Assembly: GCF_009602435.1 (NCBI RefSeq)
Contig: NZ_VZDQ01000023.1
Span: forward strand, 248,001-312,000
Length of the DNA: 64,000 nucleotides
Origin: Sediminibacillus terrae
Lineage (GTDB): Bacteria; Bacillota; Bacilli; Bacillales; Amphibacillaceae
Reading direction: 5' to 3'
Shown in pieces: positions 1 to 8,456 of the stretch (position 1 is the stretch's first letter; each line of letters begins with the position of its first letter). Both the position numbers and the translations under genes were made by a program. Under the pieces are notes generated by a model that saw only the letters and a list, made by a program, of their open reading frames with translations, had not been told where the DNA came from and did not search any database.

Positions 1-1325
1 TTCCCGGGGATGGCTACAGGAATCGCATCAGCTACATGCCGGGCGAATTGACGTCGTACCGGATTGGTTGAAACGGTGTCTCTGCTGGGATGGACACGGT
101 TTGTCAGCAGGATGGCAATTGTGTCATTGTTCGGATTGATCACCATGGAAGTGCCGGTATATCCGGTATGGCCTAGCGTCGTTCCTTCCGACAAGGCATC
201 CATATACCAGCCTTGTCCCAGTTCCCAACCTAATCCGTGGCTGTTTCCGGGAAATTCAGGGATTTGGTTTTCGGTAAGCAATTCCACCGTCTCCGGCTGC
301 AAAATTTGAGTGCCGCCGTACCGTCCTTCATTGAGGAACATGTGGGCAAATATCGCTAAATCATGGGCGGTGGAGAATACGCCGGCGTGTCCTGCAACAC
401 CATCAAGGGACCAGGCGTTTTCATCGTGGACCTCCCCCCAGACCAGCCCGCGATCGGGAACCGACTGATATTCCGTTGCGGCAATTCGATCTTTCAGTTC
501 GGCTGGTGGATTGTACATGGTATCGTGCATGTTCAACGGACCTGTTATATTCTCATAGACAAATTGATCCAGCCGTTTGCCGGACAACCGTTCGACTATC
601 CCTCCGAGTGTAATCATGTTCAAATCACTATAGGTGTACTGTTCGCCGGGAAGGGCAGTCAGTTCCGATTGATAAACAACTTCCATCCTGTCCTGACGAT
701 TTTCTCCCTCAGTATAAAGGGGAATCCAGGCGGGAAAGCCGGAAGTATGAGTCATAAGCTGTCTGATGGTAACGCTTTCTTTTCCGTTCGCAGCAAATTC
801 GGGAATGTAATCGGAAACAGGATCATCCAGTCTAAAATAGCCTTCTTCATACAATTTCATTGCCGCAGTTGTCGTGAATATTTTGCTCAGTGAGGCTAAA
901 TCAAAGATGGTATCTTCTTTCATGGAAATGGGTTTTTCCATTTCCGTACGGTTAGCATCCGTGTAACGGGCGGCATAGCCGTATGCTTCATGCTGGACAA
1001 TATGGCCACGTCTTGCGACCAATGTGACAGCACCGGGCATTGCCTGTTCAGCGATAAACCCGTTGACCGTTTGATCGATGGCATCGAGCGGCTGTTGGAC
1101 CATTCCTGCTCCCCTGGCGTTTCCCGGATGAATGACTGGCGGCAATTTTCCAGGTTGATCCCAGGAAAAAACCGGATGAGATTTAGGCTGTGCATGTTTG
1201 TTTTGTTTGGTTTCAATAGAAGGTGAATGTTTATCTGTGGTGTGGGGATCTGCGGTGACCATAGCGGGTATGAGAAATGATGAACAAATAACGACTGTGC
1301 AAACAGGAATAAAGTATTTTTTCAT
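1..1325 (-). CDS. Exported serine hydrolase, beta-lactamase fold (3' end outside window)
   Basis: Class C beta-lactamase/penicillin-binding-type serine hydrolase, expected outside the membrane. The frame runs open for about 441 codons from the ATG to the window edge. It starts with a signal peptide (MKKYFIPVCTVV..., cleavage probably near VTA-DP), then a spacer, then the Ser-x-x-Lys box SLSK with the nucleophile serine, a YSD box where YxN is usual, and an HTG box near the end. The closing stretch FARHVADAI and overall layout resemble the Bacillus YbbE/AmiE type associated with muropeptide recycling; that is family knowledge and the substrate here is not shown. The ATG has AAAAGGAGG four bases ahead. 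An in-frame TTG at 1364 also follows an AGGAGG and would add 13 residues. The carboxy end is missing. Confidence 0.85.
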   Translation of the reverse strand, partial: MKKYFIPVCTVVICSSFLIPAMVTADPHTTDKHSPSIETKQNKHAQPKSHPVFSWDQPGKLPPVIHPGNARGAGMVQQPLDAIDQTVNGFIAEQAMPGAVTLVARRGHIVQHEAYGYAARYTDANRTEMEKPISMKEDTIFDLASLSKIFTTTAAMKLYEEGYFRLDDPVSDYIPEFAANGKESVTIRQLMTHTSGFPAWIPLYTEGENRQDRMEVVYQSELTALPGEQYTYSDLNMITLGGIVERLSGKRLDQFVYENITGPLNMHDTMYNPPAELKDRIAATEYQSVPDRGLVWGEVHDENAWSLDGVAGHAGVFSTAHDLAIFAHMFLNEGRYGGTQILQPETVELLTENQIPEFPGNSHGLGWELGQGWYMDALSEGTTLGHTGYTGTSMVINPNNDTIAILLTNRVHPSRDTVSTNPVRRQFARHVADAIPVAIPG

Positions 1326-1527
1326 GCGGCCTCCTTTTATCGCCATATTATTTTCTTTCGGCAAAAAATACCTCCTTTCGATAGATAACTCTTCTTCATC
1401 ATATTAAATGGCTAATATAGTTGTCTATACCGAATAAGTCCTTATTGATAAAAAAGCAATGGATTCTAAAGGTATATTTACGCAGGTAAAAGGGATTATT
1501 TTTTCGACATAGGCGGCGATAGGAAAT

Positions 1528-1559
1528 AAAAAAGCAGGCCTGATTGAAGAATGGCCTGC
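1528..1559 (-). terminator. Rho-independent terminator of the small acidic gene
   Basis: On the minus strand a 7-bp GC-rich stem (GCAGGCC with GGCCTGC) and a 12-base loop are followed by a run of T. It lies about 30 bases beyond the stop codon of the small acidic gene. Confidence 0.75.
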
Positions 1560-1589
1560 GTAATTGATGCTATAGATAAAAGGTAGTAT

Positions 1590-1793
1590 TTAAGAACGGG
1601 CATAAGGGGAGTGGTCGTTTGCATTATTCTCTCCATACATCCCGATGATGCCCGGGTCTTCGATGAATTGATCCTGCTCTATGCGATCTTCTTCGTCTAA
1701 CTCCATCATTTCTTCCTCTTGTAATTCAAAATCCTCTTCCAGTTCTTTCTCATCAAAATCATCTACCAAAACATTCAACAACTTTTCAAGCAT
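1590..1793 (-). CDS. Small acidic protein of unknown function
   Basis: A 67-residue protein in which about a third of residues are Glu or Asp, mostly in one block (ELEEDFELQEEEMMELDEED). No signal peptide, membrane segment or metal-binding cysteines. I do not recognise a family. The start chosen is an ATG preceded by GAGGTG at good spacing; a GTG three codons upstream overlaps that Shine-Dalgarno and is less likely. A convincing terminator follows, supporting a real single-gene unit. The acidic block could be helical or disordered; nothing in the neighbourhood suggests a role. Confidence 0.6.
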   Translation of the reverse strand: MLEKLLNVLVDDFDEKELEEDFELQEEEMMELDEEDRIEQDQFIEDPGIIGMYGENNANDHSPYARS

Positions 1794-1981
1794 TCGTATC
1801 ACCTCAGTTAAAGGATGTACTTTTTATTGGTATACCCATAAGTTTAGCATCTTAATATGAAGTGATTGTAAATGATTCGATAAGATCAGGTTAATTTTTT
1901 GAAAATGAGTATTCTTGCCTGATCATCCCGTTCCCATATGTCTTTGGATATTTTTCCGAGTATTTTCCTAAAGGTGTTTTT

Positions 1982-2548
1982 TTAGATGGAAAATTTCTCT
2001 GGCGTTTTTGTATATCGATTGGCATAGCCGGAAGCAACGAATGCTTCGGGTTTCACCACTGGTTCCCATCCGGAAGCTTTTATCCGGGCCATCATTTCCC
2101 CTGCCAAAAAACGGGAGAGCGACCGTTTTTCCAAGCCCACATCGATATGCCCTTCCATGGTAAGAGAACTGCCATGGTAAAGATGGGGGAGGATGATATC
2201 GATTAGTTGTTCTTTTTTGTTCTCATCGAATAAATAGGCGATTTGTTCAGTCAAGGATGTTTCCATGGAAATTTTCTCATGCAAATTCATATACTTTCGT
2301 GGGAATATGGTGGGGAGAACACATCCCCAGGCTCCTTTCCCCTTCCGTTGTATGACTATCCCTGTTACAAACAGTGTATGCGACCGATATACTTGAGAAT
2401 CCGTCCCGACCATCAAGCGGTAATTGGCTGCCGGATTTTGCTGCATGAAAGAAAGAATTCGTTGGAAAACCTCTTCGAAGCTTAACTTTTTTTCGGTTAG
2501 ATTCATAAAGTGATGTCCTGGATGGAAAGGCGACCTGCCTTGTTTCAT
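1982..2548 (-). CDS. YkuK-like protein with ribonuclease H-like fold (DUF458)
   Basis: A 188-residue cytoplasmic protein resembling Bacillus YkuK (DUF458), a family assigned an RNase H-like fold. The recognisable part is LMVGTDSQVYRSH, where the Asp in GTDSQ corresponds to the first acidic residue of the fold, followed by beta-rich sequence (FVTGIVIQRKGKGAWGCVLP) and a late EGHIDVGL segment with a second acidic position. Its substrate is not established in the family. The start is the ATG that has AAGGAG nine bases upstream; a TTG three codons earlier abuts that site. It stands alone, separated from both neighbours by AT-rich spacers. Confidence 0.75.
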   Translation of the reverse strand: MKQGRSPFHPGHHFMNLTEKKLSFEEVFQRILSFMQQNPAANYRLMVGTDSQVYRSHTLFVTGIVIQRKGKGAWGCVLPTIFPRKYMNLHEKISMETSLTEQIAYLFDENKKEQLIDIILPHLYHGSSLTMEGHIDVGLEKRSLSRFLAGEMMARIKASGWEPVVKPEAFVASGYANRYTKTPEKFSI

Positions 2549-2994
2549 CTTATCCAACTCCTTTTTTGGTTAAGAAACAAATAGTGGATTCCACACAAGG
2601 CTTTTTATGTAATCATGACCATTTCTTCTTATTCTATTCTTAAAGAGATGATCGGTTTCCTGCTGTTGTACTGCTAATCCAAGTATATGAGCATTATCGA
2701 TCAACATGCTTACGGCTCGTCTTGAGAATTCCGTCGAAAATATTAGGAAAATTCCAACCTTAGATGTATGACAGATTGAGAAATCCATGGCATAATGATG
2801 GAGAACAATATATTTTTCATAACAATGCACGAGTACTCCGATAAGTGGCCTCCCCGGCGATTTTCCGATAACTCGTGCATTGTTTTTGTTTTTTGGAAGG
2901 ATGGGGTAAAAGTTGTTGTTTTATCCCACAAAGTATAAACTGCGACATAGTTTGGATGCGTCTTCCTGACTTCTTACTTTTGTTGAGTTGGAAA
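2549..2994. other. Intergenic stretch with no supported gene and one long hairpin
   Basis: No frame here has both a ribosome-binding site and recognisable similarity. The minus strand has an 86-codon frame (start near 2830) without a Shine-Dalgarno. The one clear structure is a 14-bp perfect inverted repeat at 2821-2834 and 2871-2884, followed on the plus strand by TTTTTGTTTTTT. Confidence 0.5.
2820..2896 (+). terminator. Long-stem terminator-like hairpin without an obvious upstream gene
   Basis: AACAATGCACGAGT pairs perfectly with ACTCGTGCATTGTT across a 36-base loop and is followed by an interrupted T run on the plus strand. No plus-strand gene lies upstream, so it may end an unannotated transcript, block antisense reading, or be an inserted element. 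Inside the loop the heptamer TCCGATA occurs twice as a direct repeat. Confidence 0.5.
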
Positions 2995-3556
2995 TCGACG
3001 CTGCGAAAATACCCTGCGCTTTCCGCGGGCGGCTGGTGAGCTTCCTCGAGCTGACGCTCTGCGGGATCTCACCGAGGCCTTTCCTCCCGCAGGACAAGGA
3101 AGGCTGCGGAAGCGATGCATCGCACGAAGAAAATTGTTTTGTATTTTCGAGGAGTCTTCGGGTATTTTCTTCGCTAGGAATCGCTTTCTGTTTAGAAACC
3201 CCTCGAAATTTTTTTATTCATGGTACTCTATGCACCGTATCATCAAAAGACATTGCCAGGAAAACAAGCAGAAAAGTCCAAAAACAGGAGAAAAGACGGG
3301 AATTACAACTGTCTTTTATGAAAAGAAGTACACATTTCCTGACAAACGTTTTAAGACGGCTTGTTGTTTCTCAAGGAAAAAGTCTATGCTTCCTTTAATC
3401 AGCATGCTCCTTAGCGCAGGGAGCATACGCAGACTCCAGCGGGAACAGCATGAGCTGAAGATCCACTTGGTAAAGCGGTTTTCTTTACCAAGTTAGCTGA
3501 AGCCGTGCCCGCGGAAAGCGAAGTATGCTACCGAAGCGGTGGGTAACACACTTTTT
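2995..3556. repeat. Composite GC-rich palindromic repeat, copy 1 (inverted copy at 57 kb)
   Basis: This non-coding block matches the reverse complement of 57114-57600 along nearly its whole length. It has three parts: a GC-rich imperfect palindrome starting GCTTTCCGCGGGCGGC, a spacer of about 230 bases, and a second palindrome containing the arms ACTTGGTAAAGCGG and CTTTACCAAGTTAGC. Compared with the 57 kb copy this one carries roughly 80 extra bases in the first palindrome. Open frames inside it are by-products of the high GC and have no ribosome-binding site. Confidence 0.8.
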
Positions 3557-3694
3557 GAATAGGCAATGGAACTTCCCATTACAGTTATGTCGCAGTTTCT
3601 ATCAACTGGGCCAGTTAACAGCAAAAAAGCATGGGAAAAGGGCTTTCTTAAATGTTTTTTTGCAGCTCCTGCTTTTTCTCCTCCTTTTCTCCTT

Positions 3695-3720
3695 TAAAAT
3701 TGCGATTTACCATCCGATAA
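3695..3720 (+). promoter_or_regulatory. Probable sigma-D promoter of motPS
   Basis: TAAA followed after 15 bases by CCGATAA closely matches the motility sigma factor consensus (TAAA-N14/15-GCCGATAT). It lies about 210 bases upstream of motP with no gene between, which fits flagellar regulation. Confidence 0.6.
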
Positions 3721-3930
3721 ATAAAAAGAGGAAGAAATTCGTCTTTATTCGACATGGCACGATGCCGAGTGACAGTGCATAGAAGAGGAATTCACCGGCG
3801 TTCCTTTGTGCCAGAAACAGAGACATTCATTGGTTCAGTGGATAATGGCTGTTTTGGCTATTTTTATAGAGACATCAAAAACAGAGAGTTGTTTATGAAA
3901 AACAACAAGAAATCGATATGGGGGAGAATA

Positions 3931-4713
3931 ATGGACAAGACTTCATTTGGAGGAATATTTTTAGCGATTATTGCAGTTGGCGTAGGGATGGTGCTAAAAG
4001 GAGTTAGTCCTGTAAACTTGCTCAATCCTGCCGCCCTTTTGATCATTTTTCTTGGTACCATGGCTGCCGTTTGTATTGCCTTTCCGTTGGAAACACTGAA
4101 AAAGGTTCCGGCACTATTTAAAATCATCTTTACAGAGCAAAAAACCGAGGATGTAAAAGATATCATACCGATGTTCACAGAATGGGCCAACCTGACCAGA
4201 AGAGAAGGTATTCTCGCTTTGGAAAACCATTTGGATGAAATTGAAGATCCATTTTTGGCATCTGGATTGGAATTGGCGGTCGATGGACAGACACCGGAAT
4301 TCATTCGCGACGTTTTATTGGAAAAAATCGACGCAATCGAAGAGCGTCATCAGGAAGGTGCCTCGATTTTTACCCAGGCGGGAACTTATGCTCCGACCTT
4401 GGGGGTATTGGGAGCCGTTATCGGCCTGATTGCCGCTCTAGGAAACATGGAAGACACCGAGGCTCTTGGACATGCAATCGCTGCGGCGTTTGTCGCGACA
4501 TTGTTTGGTATTTTTTCCGGTTATGTACTATGGCATCCATTTGCCAACAAACTGAAGGAAAAATCCAAAAAGGAATTGCATGCGAAGCGGGTCATGATTG
4601 AGGGCATTTTATCCTTGACCACTGGTGACTCTTCCCAAGTTATCAAAGGGAAACTAAGCTCCTACCTCTCCCCGAAAGAATATGCCGAATTTGAGGAGGG
4701 AGAAGAACAGTGA
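3931..4713 (+). CDS. motP: Flagellar motor stator protein MotP (sodium type)
   Basis: A 260-residue inner-membrane stator subunit of the MotA/MotP/PomA family, which with MotS forms the ion channel driving flagellar rotation. Four hydrophobic segments are visible: two near the amino end (IFLAIIAVGVGMVL; ALLIIFLGTMAAVCIAF) and two in the second half (TLGVLGAVIGLIAAL; AAAFVATLFGIFSGYVLW), with a charged cytoplasmic loop between. The conserved PTLGVLGAVIGL motif is intact. The start is the ATG after GGGGGAG; an in-frame ATG 12 codons upstream lacks a site. It overlaps motS by four bases (GTGA). MotP rather than MotA is inferred from pairing with the MotS-like partner and the absence of flagellar neighbours. 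Confidence 0.88.
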   Translation: MDKTSFGGIFLAIIAVGVGMVLKGVSPVNLLNPAALLIIFLGTMAAVCIAFPLETLKKVPALFKIIFTEQKTEDVKDIIPMFTEWANLTRREGILALENHLDEIEDPFLASGLELAVDGQTPEFIRDVLLEKIDAIEERHQEGASIFTQAGTYAPTLGVLGAVIGLIAALGNMEDTEALGHAIAAAFVATLFGIFSGYVLWHPFANKLKEKSKKELHAKRVMIEGILSLTTGDSSQVIKGKLSSYLSPKEYAEFEEGEEQ

Positions 4714-5486
4714 GAAAGAAAAAGAAGCATAAGGAGGACCACATTGACGAAACCTGGCTTGTCCCCTATGCCGACTTGCTGACACTTCTTCTGGCGCTGT
4801 TTATTGTATTGTTTGCCATCAGTAAAGTCGATCAACAAAAGTTTGCAGAACTGGCCAATGTAATGCGAGGAGAGTTTTCAAGCGGTGAAGGCATCATGGA
4901 GGGCGGCACAACGATTTCCCCTGAGGAAGAACCTTTGATTGGTGAAGAGCAGGAGGAAAAAGAAGAAGAACAAGACGAAGAACAACAGGAAGATGCTGAG
5001 GATGAAGAGAAAAAAAGAGAGGAAATCGAGAAGCTTACAAAAATCCAACAAAAAATCAACGGGTATATATCCGAAAATAAATTGACAGATGTGTTGGATA
5101 CAAAGTTGACAGATGAAGGCTTGTTGATTTCTATCCTGAATGATGTTTCTTTCGACTCCGGAAGTGCAGAAGTGAGCGGGGATGGAAAGGAAATTGCGAA
5201 AGAAGTCTCGAACTTTTTGTACACCAACCCTCCGCATGAAATCACAGTCAGCGGACATACCGACAACCAGCCTATACACAGTAGTGAATTCAAATCGAAC
5301 TGGGAATTGAGCGTCATGCGTGCTGTCAACTTCATGCGACTGCTATTGGACAATGAAGATTTGGATGAACGATCGTTCAGCGCGAAAGGTTACGGAGAGT
5401 ATGAACCAATCGCTCCGAATGACAGTCCTGAAAACCGGGAAAAGAATCGACGTGTAGAAGTCATGATTTTGCCGAATTACGAATGA
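4710..5486 (+). CDS. motS: Flagellar motor stator protein MotS with an acidic linker
   Basis: A 258-residue MotB-family stator. A basic amino tail is followed by one transmembrane helix (about residues 18-37) whose PYADLLTLLLALFIVLF carries the ion-binding Asp at residue 22. Residues 140-258 form an OmpA/peptidoglycan-binding domain (VSGHTDNQPI, NWELSVMRA, NRRVEVMIL) that anchors the stator to the wall. Between them, residues 72-107 contain 22 acidic residues of 36, unusual and consistent with a salt- or alkali-adapted external linker. Starts with GTG overlapping the motP stop; GGAGGGAG precedes it. A bidirectional terminator follows. Confidence 0.88.
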   Translation: MRKKKKHKEDHIDETWLVPYADLLTLLLALFIVLFAISKVDQQKFAELANVMRGEFSSGEGIMEGGTTISPEEEPLIGEEQEEKEEEQDEEQQEDAEDEEKKREEIEKLTKIQQKINGYISENKLTDVLDTKLTDEGLLISILNDVSFDSGSAEVSGDGKEIAKEVSNFLYTNPPHEITVSGHTDNQPIHSSEFKSNWELSVMRAVNFMRLLLDNEDLDERSFSAKGYGEYEPIAPNDSPENREKNRRVEVMILPNYE

Positions 5487-5496
5487 TACGAATCCA

Positions 5497-5532
5497 TAAA
5501 AAATCCCTGCCGGAAACGGCAGGGATTTTTTA
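5497..5532. terminator. Bidirectional terminator between motS and the symporter gene
   Basis: ATCCCTGCCG pairs with CGGCAGGGAT around an AAA loop, with A and T tracts on either side, so it can stop transcripts from both convergent genes. Confidence 0.9.
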
Positions 5533-5550
5533 ATTGATTAGGAAGGAAAA

Positions 5551-6780
5551 TTATCTAGGCGCTTCCGAATTTTTCTGACCCGGAAGTTCTTTTTCGGATC
5601 CAGAGATGACCACGGTTGCGGAAGCATCTCCGACAACATTCAAGGTCGTCCGGAACATATCCAGGATTCGATCGACCCCGGCTATCAAAGCGATTCCTTC
5701 CAAAGGCATATCGACGGAGCTTAATACCATGGTGAGCATGATCAAGCCTGCTCCCGGCACCCCGGCTGTTCCGATGGATGCCAGTACCGTGGTAACCACG
5801 ACGGTAAGCAACTGAATAAACGACAGGTCCAATCCATAAAATTGAGCAATGAAAACAACGGCAATTCCTTGATATATCGCGGTTCCATCCATATTGATCG
5901 TTGCACCCAGGGGCAGGACAAAACTGCTGATTTTCTTGGGAACACCCAAGTTTTCTTGAGTGTTTTTCAATGTTATCGGCAAGGTTCCTGCAGAACTTGC
6001 TGTGCTGAATGCGACTAAAGCAGCCGGTGAAATGCCTTTGAAGAAGGTGATAGGGCTCATTTTCCCATATAACCGGACTGCCGAAGAATAGACGATTGCA
6101 GCGTGCAGGATACAGGCAATTACCGCTGCAAGGATCACTTTCAGCAATGGAAGCAGCACGGACAAGCCGTATTCTCCGATGACAGGCGCCACAAGTCCCA
6201 AAATGCCAATCGGTGCCACATACATGACGATGGAAGTGATTTTATACATCAACTCTGCAAAGCCATCGAAAAATCGATAAACTGGCTGGGCTTTTTCCCC
6301 GACGAAGGTGATCGCCAATCCGATAAACAAGGCAAAAAAGATAATTTGAAGGATATTGCCGCTTGCCAGCGCTTCGAATGGGTTTTCCGGAATGATATTT
6401 AAGAAGGTATCGACAACACTTTGGGATTCTTGTGCTTCCTTAGCGGGAGCACTTTCCGAAAGTGAAACATCCACCCCTTTTCCCGGTGACATCATGAAGG
6501 CCACGGCCAGGCCGATGATGATTGCGACTGCGGTAGTCAACAAATAATAAACAACAGTTTTCAATCCTATCCTGCCCAGTTGTTTCGGATCACCGCTGCT
6601 GGCAACGCCGACGACGAGGGTCGATAAGATGAGCGGGGCGATGATGAATTTGATCAGCCGTAAAAACAAATCACCAAGCGGTGCGATGACTGCGATGGAT
6701 TCTTTGAAAATAATTCCTAGAATAATAGCGAGAATGAACGCTATGAAAATTTGTGTAATGAGATTGAACTTTATTCGCAC
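5551..6780 (-). CDS. Dicarboxylate/amino acid:cation symporter (DAACS family)
   Basis: A 409-residue polytopic membrane carrier of the GltP/DctP family, importing C4-dicarboxylates or acidic amino acids with Na+ or H+. Family signatures are present in order: the serine-rich re-entrant loop FSTASSAGTLP, the NMDGTAIYQG motif of transmembrane segment 7, and the second re-entrant loop with GTAGVPGAG. A hydrophilic insertion rich in Ser/Glu (about residues 110-130) separates early helices. The likely start is the GTG preceded by GGAAGG; an upstream in-frame GTG at 6840 lies in a TATAAT-rich stretch that looks like the promoter. Substrate cannot be fixed from sequence alone. Transcribed towards motS and apparently monocistronic. 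Confidence 0.88.
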   Translation of the reverse strand: MRIKFNLITQIFIAFILAIILGIIFKESIAVIAPLGDLFLRLIKFIIAPLILSTLVVGVASSGDPKQLGRIGLKTVVYYLLTTAVAIIIGLAVAFMMSPGKGVDVSLSESAPAKEAQESQSVVDTFLNIIPENPFEALASGNILQIIFFALFIGLAITFVGEKAQPVYRFFDGFAELMYKITSIVMYVAPIGILGLVAPVIGEYGLSVLLPLLKVILAAVIACILHAAIVYSSAVRLYGKMSPITFFKGISPAALVAFSTASSAGTLPITLKNTQENLGVPKKISSFVLPLGATINMDGTAIYQGIAVVFIAQFYGLDLSFIQLLTVVVTTVLASIGTAGVPGAGLIMLTMVLSSVDMPLEGIALIAGVDRILDMFRTTLNVVGDASATVVISGSEKELPGQKNSEAPR

Positions 6781-6911
6781 GAATACCTTCCTTCCTCTTT
6801 TCAAGTTAGAAACCCAATTATATATTATAAACACAACCACATAAAAGCTAAAGCATGGAATGGACCAGGCAATCGTTGAAAATATTGGAATAAATATGAG
6901 GAGGAAGAACT

Positions 6912-7742
6912 GTGGGAATACATATTATCGAATCGTTTCTGCAAGGGAAGCGCCCTGATCCTGAACTTTGTGAAGATATGATTGTCATAAATGAGGACTT
7001 TGCAGCTGTTATTGACGGTGCTACCAATGTTTCAGGCAGAATGATCAATGGAAAGTCGCCAGGAAGAATTGCTGCAGAAATCGTAAAACAAACTGTGGGA
7101 CGATTGGATAGGAAAGTGACTTTGGAAGGAATGATCAAACAAATCAATCAATCGATGCAGAATTTCTATCAGGAGCAAGGTCTGTTGGAGGAGATTGATC
7201 ATAAGAAGTGGTTAGCACCTTCTGCTTGTATGGCTATTTACAGCAATTACCACCGGGAGGTTTGGCAAATCGGAGATTGTCAGGCCATCATCGAAGGCGA
7301 GCTTTATAAAAATGAGAAACATCTGGATACCATCACGGCCAATGCCCGTTCTCTCTATTTGGAAGCAGAGTTGAAGAAAGGGAAAACAGTAGACGACCTG
7401 CTTGTTCGCGATACTGGATGGGAATTCATCCAGCCTTTGATCCTGCAGCAGTACTATGTGCAAAATGACCCGCTAAATCAGTATGGCTATGAAGTGATAA
7501 ATGGTTTCCCGATTGACTTGAGTATGATAGAGGTGACGCATGTCCCTTCCGGTAAAGCCGAAGTCATCCTCGCTTCGGACGGGTATCCTTTTTTAAAAAA
7601 CAACCTGTTCGAGTCCGAAACTGTGCTTGGGAAACTACTAAACGAAGATCCGTTATGCTTTCGGACTTACAAAGCCTCAAAGGGTCTGATAAAAGGCAAT
7701 GAATCATTTGATGACAGAGCTTATATAAGGATCCGGGTTTGA
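6912..7742 (+). CDS. PP2C-like protein (phosphatase fold)
   Basis: A 276-residue soluble protein with the metal-dependent Ser/Thr phosphatase (PP2C) outline: an Asp-rich start (CEDMIVINEDFAAVIDGATN with the Asp of DGATN as a metal ligand), a central IGDCQ segment equivalent to the family GDS motif, ILASDGYP matching the ASDG motif, and DDRAYI near the end matching the usual final DN/DD motif. GDCQ in place of GDSR is atypical and activity is not assured. GTG start preceded by an excellent AGGAGG. The gene is not next to a kinase or anti-sigma factor, so its partner is unknown. Confidence 0.7.
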   Translation: MGIHIIESFLQGKRPDPELCEDMIVINEDFAAVIDGATNVSGRMINGKSPGRIAAEIVKQTVGRLDRKVTLEGMIKQINQSMQNFYQEQGLLEEIDHKKWLAPSACMAIYSNYHREVWQIGDCQAIIEGELYKNEKHLDTITANARSLYLEAELKKGKTVDDLLVRDTGWEFIQPLILQQYYVQNDPLNQYGYEVINGFPIDLSMIEVTHVPSGKAEVILASDGYPFLKNNLFESETVLGKLLNEDPLCFRTYKASKGLIKGNESFDDRAYIRIRV

Positions 7743-7823
7743 CTCACCTCTCGCCCCGGATCTGTTTTAAAGTGTGCAAGACCGGGTATGTTAACGGTAA
7801 CAAAGCTCGGAAGGGTGAAAGGA

Positions 7824-8180
7824 ATGTCAAAGCAGATTGATGCTTATTTTAAAAATGAAAACGATGCAGAAGCAGTGCACGCCCGGCTTCAAACACTAAA
7901 GGTGAATAACGTGTCAGTCGAAGAAGTGCCGGAAGACACGGATACAAAAGTTCTCGTTCCGTTTTTCCCTGCCAATACAGGTACCGGTACCAATGGCGGT
8001 TTTGCCCCGATCGCTCCATTGGTCAACAAAAATCAGCAGAATCAATCAGGTGACGGAAATCCGGAAACAGTGACACATCTACTCCATTTCGACGTAGATG
8101 AAGCGGATTATCAGGAAGCGATGGACATACTGAAAGAAAGTGATTGTTATGGGCAGCAATCACAAATGGACGGATCGTAA
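7824..8180 (+). CDS. Hypothetical 118-residue protein
   Basis: Unrecognised soluble protein. The amino third (QIDAYFKNENDAEAVHARLQTLKVNNVSVEEV) reads as a short beta-alpha-beta unit like those in stress-related proteins that begin with a strand followed by an inserted-residue-counting helix; the middle is a Gly/Thr/Asn-rich linker (PANTGTGTNGGFAP) and the end returns to alternating strand and helix (LLHFDVDEADYQEAMDIL), giving a possible ferredoxin-like half-repeat. That reading is my inference. The start is the ATG with GGAAGGG nine bases upstream. A strong terminator follows directly, so it is probably a separate gene. Confidence 0.6.
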   Translation: MSKQIDAYFKNENDAEAVHARLQTLKVNNVSVEEVPEDTDTKVLVPFFPANTGTGTNGGFAPIAPLVNKNQQNQSGDGNPETVTHLLHFDVDEADYQEAMDILKESDCYGQQSQMDGS

Positions 8181-8190
8181 AATAAGATGA

Positions 8191-8226
8191 AAGCCAGAGA
8201 AGCAACTGCTTCTCTGGCTTTTTTAC
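8191..8226 (+). terminator. Terminator of the 118-residue gene
   Basis: AGCCAGAGAAGCA pairs with TGCTTCTCTGGCT and is followed by six T residues. Confidence 0.9.
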
Positions 8227-8376
8227 TTTTTCAAGCCCGCAAGGAAAACAGAAAAACGAGCAAAACAGCCTTCACCGGGCCCGTGTTTACTATTTCCTTG
8301 ATTCAGAGTGACACTACCTTTTTGAAACCGTCTTGTATATTGGAAAAAGTTTTCGACAAAAAATTTTTCGCTAAGG

Positions 8377-8407
8377 GTAGACAAAAATTTACAATGTTAT
8401 AGTATAA
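8377..8407 (+). promoter_or_regulatory. Possible sigma-A promoter of the LCP gene
   Basis: TAGACA and a perfect TATAAT are separated by 19 bases, slightly long. The extended AT-rich surroundings and the position 50 bases before the start codon support it. Confidence 0.5.
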
Positions 8408-8456
8408 TGGTTGAAGAAAAAGAAGTCGTTAATAATAATAGATGGGGTGTATTTAC

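Noticed and set aside
2570-2830. Minus-strand 86-codon frame upstream of the YkuK-like gene
   Set aside because: No Shine-Dalgarno, starts inside a hairpin, no recognisable similarity. Could be a remnant but not supportable as a gene.
2988-3782. Overlapping plus-strand frames of 85-136 codons
   Set aside because: They lie in the composite repeat or its flank, overlap one another, and lack start signals; the same repeats elsewhere do not keep the frames.
4832-5353. Long minus-strand open frame (173 codons) across motS
   Set aside because: It is antisense to the conserved motS domains, is Ser/Cys-rich from the complement of Glu codons, and has no ribosome-binding site.
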